This document shows positions 1 through 5,006 of a stretch of DNA of 5,006 nt, piece after piece (the first letter of the stretch is position 1; each line of letters starts with the position of its first letter). Under the pieces are notes generated by a model. It did no database searches. It saw only the letters and a program-made list of their open reading frames with translations, and was not told where the DNA came from. A program made the translations under genes and the position numbers. Location: contig CALMVH010000030.1 in the NCBI GenBank assembly GCA_937873165.1, positions 1-5,006 on the forward strand, read 5' to 3'. Origin of the DNA: an uncultured Rhodospirillales bacterium. GTDB taxonomy: Bacteria > Pseudomonadota > Alphaproteobacteria > CALMVH01.

Positions 1-2176
1 CCAAAATTTCGCGAGCCTTTTCGGCGGCCGCCTCGCCGGAGAAGAGGGCGATAGCGGTATCGACCGCACCCTGCTGTTGGCGGAAGTCGAGGATGTTGCC
101 GTAAGGCTTGGTGGCGTTCAGCACGCGGTTGGTCCGCGAGAAGGCCTGGATCAGGCCGTGATGCTTGAGGTTCTTGTCAACGTAGAGGGTATTCAGGAAC
201 TTGGAATCAAAGCCGGTCAGCAGCATGTCGACGACAATCGTGATGTCGATCTTGTGGTGCGGCACATTTGGATACGCTTTCCGCAGGTCGGCTTCAGGCC
301 ACTGCTGGTCTTTGATGCGCTTCTGCACGTCCTGATAATACAGATCGAACTCGCCAATCTTGTGGTTGGTGCCATAGAGGGCGCTGTAGTCCGCGAGAAT
401 GGCCTTCAGGGCCTCCTTCTTCTTTTCCGGCTCGACCGCGTTGTCCTCCTTCTCCTGTGGCAGGTCTTCCTGGATCTGCTTCACGTCAGGATCACCCTCG
501 GCAGGCGGAGAGAAAACGCAGGCGATGTTCAGCGGCTGGAAGCTGGGATCAACGGCCTGCTTCTCAGCCTGCATGGTCTTGAAAAGTCCGTGATATTCGA
601 TGGCGTCATTGATTGACGACGTGGCGAGCAACGCGTTGAACCGGCGCTGACCGGTGGCCGCATCGTGCTTGGACAGGATCGCCTCGATGACCGCTCGCTT
701 AGCCAGCGGTTCGCCCGGCTTAGGCAGAGTCTTGCCCAAAGGCTTGAAGTAGTCGACATGGAACCGAAGGACGTTTCCGTCCTCAATGGCGTGCGTGATC
801 GTGTAGGTATGAAGCCGCTTCTGGAAGAGATCTTCCGTCGTCTTCATACTGCCCTGGGTGTCCTCGATTTTCTGCTGAGCGGCGTTCTGATCGAAGATGG
901 GCGTTCCGGTGAAGCCGAAGAGCTGCGCCCGCGGGAAAAACTCCTTAATGGCCTTATGATTCTCACCGAACTGTGACCGGTGGCATTCGTCGAAGATAAA
1001 GGCGATGCGCTTGTCGCGTAGGGGTTCCAGCTGTTCCTTGAAGCTCTTTTTGCCGTCCTTTTTCTGCTGCTTGTTGCGCTTGCTATTTTCGTCCAGCGCA
1101 AGGCCAAGCTTCTGGATCGTGCAGACGATGACCTTGTCGGCATAGTCGTCGGATAGAAGGCGCCGGACGAGGGAGGCGGTGTTGGTGTTTTCCTCGACGC
1201 AACCTTCCTGAAACTTGTTGAACTCCTCGCGCGTCTGCCGATCGAGGTCCTTGCGGTCCACGACGAAGAGGCATTTTTCGATGTCGGGATTGTCCTTCAA
1301 CAGCGTTGACGCCTTGAAGGAGGTGAGCGTCTTGCCACTGCCCGTGGTGTGCCAGATGTAACCGTTGCCGCAATCCTGGGCGATGGAGTCGACAATCGCC
1401 TTCACCGCGTAGACCTGATACGGCCGCATCATCACGAGCTTCTGCTCACTTGCCACCAGGACCATGTAGCGGCTGATCGTTTGGCCGAGGGTGCATTTGA
1501 CGAGGAAAGTCTCGGCGAAGCTAGCGAGGTGGACGATCTTTTTATTGTCTACATCGGCAAACTCGTAGACCGGCAGAAAGCGCTCCTCAGCATTGAAGGC
1601 GAAATGGCGCGCATTATTATTCGCGAAGTAGAATGTCCGATCACGGTTGCTGACGATGAAGAGTTGGAGGAAGCACAAGAGTGTCTTGGTATACCCGTCC
1701 CCGGGATCGTTCTTGTATTCGACGATCTGCTCCATGGCTCGACGCGGATTTATGCCTAGGGTCTTCAGTTCAATCTGAACGACCGGCACGCCGTTGATCA
1801 GAAGAATAACGTCATAGCGATGGTGACTGTTGTCCGTATTGATGCGGAGCTGATTGACCACCTCGAAGGAATTCTTGCACCAGTCCTTGATGTTGACGAG
1901 CCTGTAGTTTAGGGGCGTGCCATCATCGCGGATGAAGCTATTACGCTCGCGAAGTGTACTGGCGGCTGTAAAGACGTCAGGGGTAACGATCTCGTCCAAG
2001 AGCCGCTGAAATTCACCATCGGTGAGTTTCACCCGATTTAGGGCTTCAAACTTCTTCCTGAAATTATCTTCTAGCGCGGCGCGATCACGGATGTCAAAGC
2101 GATATTCGTATTTGAGGTCTTGCAACTTCGCGATAAATTCCTGCTCCAGATCGCTCTCGGCTGTATTCATCGCCAT
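1..2176 (-). CDS. hsdR: Type I restriction enzyme HsdR (R subunit), N-terminal ~725 residues, cut by window edge
   Basis: This is the restriction and DNA-translocating subunit of a type I R-M complex, which with HsdM and HsdS cleaves unmodified DNA after ATP-driven translocation. I translated the minus strand from ATG 2176 and found one unbroken frame to the left edge. The N-terminal nuclease shows RYDV (D122) and then QIELK (E136, K138), a PD-(D/E)xK site with the same spacing as in EcoR124I. The SF2 helicase motor shows the P-loop TTGSGKT (277-283), the DECH box (396-399), TGTP (423-426), LLTGFD (652-657) and QAFSRTNR (677-684). Family members are about 1000 residues, so roughly the last 300 lie outside the window. 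It most resembles the type IC (EcoR124I-like) branch. ATG 2176 follows an in-frame TGA only four codons upstream, and ATG 2170 is an alternative start; no strong ribosome binding site is visible. All key residues are intact, so an active enzyme is plausible. HsdM and HsdS are not in this window. Confidence 0.95.
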   Translation of the reverse strand, partial: MAMNTAESDLEQEFIAKLQDLKYEYRFDIRDRAALEDNFRKKFEALNRVKLTDGEFQRLLDEIVTPDVFTAASTLRERNSFIRDDGTPLNYRLVNIKDWCKNSFEVVNQLRINTDNSHHRYDVILLINGVPVVQIELKTLGINPRRAMEQIVEYKNDPGDGYTKTLLCFLQLFIVSNRDRTFYFANNNARHFAFNAEERFLPVYEFADVDNKKIVHLASFAETFLVKCTLGQTISRYMVLVASEQKLVMMRPYQVYAVKAIVDSIAQDCGNGYIWHTTGSGKTLTSFKASTLLKDNPDIEKCLFVVDRKDLDRQTREEFNKFQEGCVEENTNTASLVRRLLSDDYADKVIVCTIQKLGLALDENSKRNKQQKKDGKKSFKEQLEPLRDKRIAFIFDECHRSQFGENHKAIKEFFPRAQLFGFTGTPIFDQNAAQQKIEDTQGSMKTTEDLFQKRLHTYTITHAIEDGNVLRFHVDYFKPLGKTLPKPGEPLAKRAVIEAILSKHDAATGQRRFNALLATSSINDAIEYHGLFKTMQAEKQAVDPSFQPLNIACVFSPPAEGDPDVKQIQEDLPQEKEDNAVEPEKKKEALKAILADYSALYGTNHKIGEFDLYYQDVQKRIKDQQWPEADLRKAYPNVPHHKIDITIVVDMLLTGFDSKFLNTLYVDKNLKHHGLIQAFSRTNRVLNATKPYGNILDFRQQQGAVDTAIALFSGEAAAEKAREIL

Positions 2177-2396
2177 AGTGGCAGCTCACTTTTCTTCAAC
2201 ATTCTTCGACGGGTCGCCGCCCTAAGTTTCAATCTTACGAGGGTACGAAGATGGGATACAATGGTTTGCGTCATCCGAGCTGTCCGGCAGGTGGGATTTC
2301 CATGACGCTTCAAGCTGGCTGAACGCGCTCTTTAGCATCAAACCGTCTATACCAACACCGTCACATTTTCCATAACATCGCTTATGCATCATTCCC
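2177..2396. other. AT-richer intergenic gap between terL and hsdR
   Basis: This 220-base stretch separates the end of terL from the start of hsdR and is lower in G+C than the terminase genes. On the minus strand a TTG- or ATG-started frame (about 56-60 codons, ending at TAG 2222-2224) crosses it. I recognise no family in its translation and do not call it a gene. Beyond the TAG the same frame stays open for 11 more codons, ending at TGA 2186-2188, 9 bases before hsdR. The gap also holds a weak candidate promoter for hsdR and a perfect 7-base inverted repeat (GCGTCAT at 2268-2274, ATGACGC at 2302-2308). I see no tRNA, attachment-site repeat or strong terminator within it. Confidence 0.6.
2232..2261 (-). 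promoter_or_regulatory. Candidate weak sigma-70-like promoter for hsdR
   Basis: On the minus strand TTGTAT (2261-2256) and TAAGAT (2237-2232) are 18 bases apart, matching the -35 and -10 consensus at 3/6 and 4/6 positions. Transcription would start near 2225, giving a leader of about 50 bases before ATG 2176. The position is sensible because hsdR has no upstream gene within 220 bases, but matches of this quality occur by chance in AT-rich gaps. Confidence 0.25.
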
Positions 2397-3815
2397 TCAA
2401 TCAAAAACGAAAAACCCGGTCGGCCGGTTATTGGTATACCAGTCGAGCGCCTGTGACGTGGAGTCGACCTGGTCGTCGTGCTTGCTGCCAGGGAAGGTCA
2501 TGAGTTCCAGCGTGTAGTCGTTCAGCCAGGTCGCAGTGCGAGGCAGGAGAACGCAGCCGCTCTCGAACAGGCCGGTCTGGCTGTGCAGGCGCATGATCTT
2601 GTCCTGTCCCTTCGGGTCGTAGGCCTTGACCATGTACAGGCCATCGCGCTTCAGGTCCTGCAGCAGCTGCGTGCCCGATGCCTTGTCCTCGATCACGATC
2701 GATCTGGCGTTCCAGCTCTTCGCCAGGGTTAGTACCTGTCGCTTCAGATCGGGGTATTCCAACCGGGCGCGATAGACATGCAGCAGGTAGAACAGCTTGC
2801 CTTTCTTCCCCCATGTTGTGCAGACGCTGGGATCGTTCAGCTTGTCGGGTTTGTTGCCGGTGTCCCAGGACTGGAAGATGTGCTCGAACTGCGCCGGCTC
2901 CTCGCCAGGCTCGTAGAACTTCAGCCATTCGCGCTTGACCATGGCGCCGCCGACGGGCGTCGGGTTTTGCTGGTACTGGCTCTGGAAGGCATATTCACCA
3001 GCCGTACGCCGGACCATGGCGAAGGTCTCAAGCGTGTCGCGCTCGGGATGAAGGACCTCGCCTACCCTGCGGCTGACGGTCACCGGCAGTTCGCAACGCT
3101 GGTAGACATGCGTCTCGTCCTGTTCGGCGATCGCGGGTAGCGACAGCACGGTCCACCCGCCCTGCTCCATGACATGGCCGACGAGGTCGTCCTGATGCAG
3201 GCGCTGCATGATGATGATGATCACGCCCTTGGCCTTGTCGTTGAGACGGCTCAGCAGCGTATGGTCGAACCACTGGTTCGTGCTCTTCCGGCTGGTCTCA
3301 GACATGGCATCGTCCGGCTTCATGGGATCGTCGACGATGATGATGTCGGCACCCCGTCCGGTCAGCACGCCGCCGACAGACGTCGCCATGCGGCCACCGC
3401 CTGACGTCGTCGCAAAATCGTGGATCGCTTTGCGATCGACGGCAATGCGCATCCTGGGAAAGAGCGTCTGGTACCAGTGCGACGTCATCAGCGTGCGCGT
3501 GTCGCGCGCTGGCTTGTCCGAGAAGTCCTGGCCGTAGCTGGCGCAGATGATCTGGCAGCTGGGATCATGGCCCAGCAGCCATGCGGGAAAGGCGATGGAT
3601 GCGCTGTGCGTCTTCAGCGAACGCGGCGGCAGGTTGATGATCAGCCGTTTTGTCAGGCCGAGGCGGCATTTCTCCAGTTCAGCCGCGACCAGTTCGAGAT
3701 ACCATCCGGAGATAAGGTCTCCGTCCGGGTTCAGTTCGTGGAAGGCGCGCTCGGTGAAGGTCGCGAGATCGCGACGCTGGAAGTAGCGGTAATCATATAG
3801 TGTTATTATTGACAC
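2397..3815 (-). CDS. terL: Phage terminase large subunit (TerL), complete
   Basis: TerL is the ATPase motor and nuclease that packages phage DNA into proheads. From GTG 3815 it is 472 residues, usual for the family. The ATPase half shows a P-loop-like PPRSLKT (63-69), TSVGGVLTGRGAD (145-157, conserved in this subfamily), Walker B IIIVDDP (158-164) with Asp in place of the common Asp-Glu, and a coupling-type segment IIIIMQRLHQDDLVG (199-213). The RNase H-like nuclease half shows SWDTGNK (316-322), IVIEDKASGTQ (373-383) and HDDQVDS (446-452), so all three acidic clusters are present. The frame is open back to 4037, but upstream residues are low-complexity Arg/Ser/Pro read from the overlapping DUF5681 gene and do not look like TerL. 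GTG 3815 gives a natural-looking N-terminus; ATG 3848 is the alternative. The start overlaps DUF5681 by about 23 bases, suggesting translational coupling. The tail beyond LDWY is short and encoded over a hairpin/T-run. Function is confident; the exact start is not. Confidence 0.93.
   Translation of the reverse strand: MSIITLYDYRYFQRRDLATFTERAFHELNPDGDLISGWYLELVAAELEKCRLGLTKRLIINLPPRSLKTHSASIAFPAWLLGHDPSCQIICASYGQDFSDKPARDTRTLMTSHWYQTLFPRMRIAVDRKAIHDFATTSGGGRMATSVGGVLTGRGADIIIVDDPMKPDDAMSETSRKSTNQWFDHTLLSRLNDKAKGVIIIIMQRLHQDDLVGHVMEQGGWTVLSLPAIAEQDETHVYQRCELPVTVSRRVGEVLHPERDTLETFAMVRRTAGEYAFQSQYQQNPTPVGGAMVKREWLKFYEPGEEPAQFEHIFQSWDTGNKPDKLNDPSVCTTWGKKGKLFYLLHVYRARLEYPDLKRQVLTLAKSWNARSIVIEDKASGTQLLQDLKRDGLYMVKAYDPKGQDKIMRLHSQTGLFESGCVLLPRTATWLNDYTLELMTFPGSKHDDQVDSTSQALDWYTNNRPTGFFVFD
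2403..2429 (-). terminator. Possible intrinsic terminator inside the last terL codons
   Basis: Read on the minus strand, AACCGG (2429-2424), loop CCGA, then CCGGGTT form a short GC-rich hairpin with one bulged G, followed by TTTTT, CG and TTTTT (2414-2403). The stem lies within coding sequence and the terL stop comes only four bases later. The stem is short and the T-tract interrupted, so strength is uncertain. If real, it would separate the terminase transcript from hsdR. Confidence 0.33.
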
Positions 3816-4302
3816 CTCCCTGATCAGGAACGGCAGTGGCGACTGCATCGGGGGCGACGTCGTTGATAACGACGGCGTCGATAACGGCATCTGGTTCGGG
3901 CACGGACTGGGGGACGAGCGGCAGGCTACGGATGCGCGCGATGAATGCCGCCATGCCGAGTTCATCCGCGCGTGAGACACGATCGTCCTGAGCCGCGGCC
4001 GCGGCCTGGCTCTGTTCGTGTGCCTGCGCATGCGCAAGGATCAGCGGGATCGCCTTCAGGTCGCCGCCGGCGGCCTTGTTGACCAGTTGGCGCACAATCA
4101 CCTGACGCTTGGAAACCTTCCGGCGCTTGCCGTTCTCGGTCACGGCCACCAGAGCGTCGAGCTCGGCGATCATAACGGTTGTCAGGTTCTTAGAGCCCCT
4201 CGGCCGTCCCTTCGGATTGCCGCTGCGCCCCGCGGCGAAGCGCGTCGCCATCGGTGGCCGGCGATAGCCGATTGGGTACGGTTCGTCGGGGTGATCACTC
4301 AT
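3793..4302 (-). CDS. DUF5681 protein, putative small-terminase-position partner of TerL
   Basis: A 169-residue protein. The N-terminus carries the DUF5681 signature: GYRRPP at 12-17, then RFAAGRSGNPKGRPRGSKN at 21-39. This is a basic glycine/arginine-rich segment with an AT-hook-like GRPRG (32-36), suggesting DNA contact. Residues 40-95 look helical and contain a basic patch (NGKRRKVSKRQ, 57-67). Residues 95-125 are rich in Ala, Gln and charged residues. The C-terminal third is low complexity in Ala, Val, Asp and Pro and is probably disordered; its DNA overlaps the terL start. Members of this family usually sit just upstream of a terminase large subunit, so a small-terminase-like DNA recognition role is a reasonable inference, but no function is established to my knowledge. 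ATG 4302 is favoured by GAGGT five bases upstream and by the ATGA overlap with the preceding methyltransferase stop. Confidence 0.88.
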   Translation of the reverse strand: MSDHPDEPYPIGYRRPPMATRFAAGRSGNPKGRPRGSKNLTTVMIAELDALVAVTENGKRRKVSKRQVIVRQLVNKAAGGDLKAIPLILAHAQAHEQSQAAAAAQDDRVSRADELGMAAFIARIRSLPLVPQSVPEPDAVIDAVVINDVAPDAVATAVPDQGGVNNNTI

Positions 4303-5006
4303 GCCACACCTCGCGCGGCATCGTCAAAGGTGAGACCCGACACGGCATGAACGGCCTGGTTGCCCGTATGGCGCTGCCAGCGCCGGATGGCGGTATCGAC
4401 ATAGAGCGGATCGAGTTCGATGCCGCAGCAGACACGGCCGACGCGTTCCGCCGCGATCAAGGTGCTGCCGCTGCCAAGAAAAGGATCGAGCACGATGTCG
4501 CCGCGCGCCGAGCAGTCGAGAATGGCATCGGCCACCATGGCCACCGGCTTGACGGTCGGATGCAGCGCCAGCAGATCCCCCTCCTCGCCCCCGCGGCCGG
4601 ATGTGTTGATGCCGGGATACAACCAGACATTAGTGCGGTTTCGCCCGAACTGCCCCAGCTGCACATTGTTGCGATGCGGTGCGGTGCCGCTCTTCCAGAC
4701 GAACACAAGCTCGTGCTGGCTGCGGTACAGACTTCCCATTCCGCCCACGCGCTTGTTCCAGATGCACAGATTTTTAAGATCTGAATAGGCTGCATGGCCT
4801 GCCGACAGCAGTTCGCCCATGTGACGCCAATCCATGAAAATGTAGTGGATGGATCCCGCCGCGCTGTGGAACGCCAGCTGCTTGCAGACAGTGGTCAGGA
4901 AAGCGGTGAAGGATGCCTGGCTCATCTCGCCCGACGCCATGGCGAACTCGCGATGCTGGACAGCTCCAAGTCCGGAAACATGACCCTGGATAGGTACGTT
5001 GTACGG
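4299..5006 (-). CDS. Site-specific DNA methyltransferase (ParB-fused phage type), C-terminal 235 residues, cut by window edge
   Basis: This enzyme would transfer a methyl group from S-adenosylmethionine to an exocyclic amino group of adenine or cytosine. The frame is open to the right edge and its first visible residues are PYNV, the end of the catalytic (D/N)PPY motif IV. The rest of the fragment reads PIQGHVSGLG (5-14), EFAMASGEMS (20-29), MDWRHMGELL (57-66), YRSQHELVF (94-102), HPTVKP (149-154, motif X) and VLDPFLGSGST (172-182, SAM-binding motif I). The order IV, then X and I near the C-terminus is that of beta-class amino-methyltransferases. An ATG at 4940 is internal, because conserved residues precede it. 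Relatives I recall are about 430 residues with a ParB-like N-terminal domain; if so, that domain lies beyond the right edge. The gene ends in an ATGA overlap with the DUF5681 gene, so the two are probably co-translated. The target sequence cannot be read from the protein. Confidence 0.93.
   Translation of the reverse strand, partial: PYNVPIQGHVSGLGAVQHREFAMASGEMSQASFTAFLTTVCKQLAFHSAAGSIHYIFMDWRHMGELLSAGHAAYSDLKNLCIWNKRVGGMGSLYRSQHELVFVWKSGTAPHRNNVQLGQFGRNRTNVWLYPGINTSGRGGEEGDLLALHPTVKPVAMVADAILDCSARGDIVLDPFLGSGSTLIAAERVGRVCCGIELDPLYVDTAIRRWQRHTGNQAVHAVSGLTFDDAARGVA
4308..4312 (-). promoter_or_regulatory. Ribosome binding site of the DUF5681 gene
   Basis: On the minus strand GAGGT lies five bases before ATG 4302, inside the last codons of the methyltransferase gene. 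It fixes the start of the DUF5681 gene and supports coupled translation across the ATGA overlap. Confidence 0.55.

Noticed and set aside
77..616. Long plus-strand open frame of 179 codons
   Set aside because: It lies wholly opposite conserved HsdR helicase sequence (LLTGFD and QAFSRTNR motifs on the minus strand) and its translation shows no recognisable domain.
844..1373. Minus-strand open frames in other registers at 844-1143 and 1083-1373, which could suggest a broken hsdR
   Set aside because: They are alternative frames. The true HsdR frame runs unbroken through this stretch, checked at the P-loop (codon at 1360), the DECH box (991) and LLTGFD (226), all in register with ATG 2176.
1349..1759. 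Plus-strand open frame of 136 codons
   Set aside because: It is antisense to the HsdR segment between the nuclease and the P-loop. The minus-strand frame is continuous and conserved there.
2222..2404. Small 60-codon minus-strand frame starting at TTG over the terL stop
   Set aside because: No family recognised, weak start and no well-spaced ribosome binding site (GAGGGA abuts the first ATG). It is kept only as a note in the gap entry.
2428..2928. Minus-strand open frame of 166 codons within terL
   Set aside because: It is an alternative frame of the TerL nuclease domain with no domain features, a product of high G+C.
3816..4037. N-terminal extension of terL back to ATG 4037
   Set aside because: The added residues are Arg/Ser/Pro-rich low complexity read in a second frame of the DUF5681 gene and do not resemble terminase N-termini.
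4254..4784. Plus-strand open frame of 176 codons
   Set aside because: It is antisense to methyltransferase motifs X and I and to the start of the DUF5681 gene, and has no recognisable protein features.
4299..4940. Methyltransferase starting at ATG 4940
   Set aside because: Conserved residues including PYNV of the catalytic motif continue in frame to the window edge, so this ATG is internal.

Overview
All supported genes in this window lie on the minus strand and are read right to left. The right half holds a tightly packed three-gene phage-type module: the C-terminal part of a DNA adenine/cytosine-N4-type methyltransferase (cut by the right edge), a small DUF5681 protein, and a complete phage terminase large subunit. 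The left half is the N-terminal ~725 residues of a type I restriction enzyme HsdR subunit, cut by the left edge. A 220-base, AT-richer gap separates the two blocks.

The organism is most likely an alphaproteobacterium (a sphingomonad or rhizobial relative is my best guess). The basis is recall of family resemblance: the methyltransferase, DUF5681 and this terminase type commonly occur together in alphaproteobacterial genomes. No rRNA or housekeeping gene is present to confirm it. The region is accessory: a prophage or phage-derived remnant next to a restriction-modification locus. Base composition is uneven. Hand counts of single 60-base lines give 47/60 G+C at 4201-4260 (DUF5681), 30/60 at 1621-1680 (hsdR) and 25/60 at 2341-2400 (mostly gap). 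These are local samples, not averages.

Layout in transcription order: methyltransferase (window edge to 4299), overlapping by 4 bases (ATGA) with the DUF5681 gene (4302-3793), which overlaps by about 23 bases with terL (about 3815-2397). A weak hairpin followed by T-runs lies inside the last codons of terL and could end that transcript. After the gap, hsdR starts at 2176 and runs off the left edge.

How they may work together: the terminase would be the ATP-driven DNA packaging motor and headful nuclease. DUF5681 sits where a small terminase subunit or DNA-binding partner is often found, and the methyltransferase could mark or protect the element's DNA. No portal, capsid, lysis or integrase gene is visible, so whether the module belongs to a complete prophage cannot be decided here. 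HsdR would be the translocase/nuclease of a type I system whose HsdM and HsdS subunits must be encoded elsewhere, possibly to the left of the window. I found no RNA gene, CRISPR array or insertion sequence.
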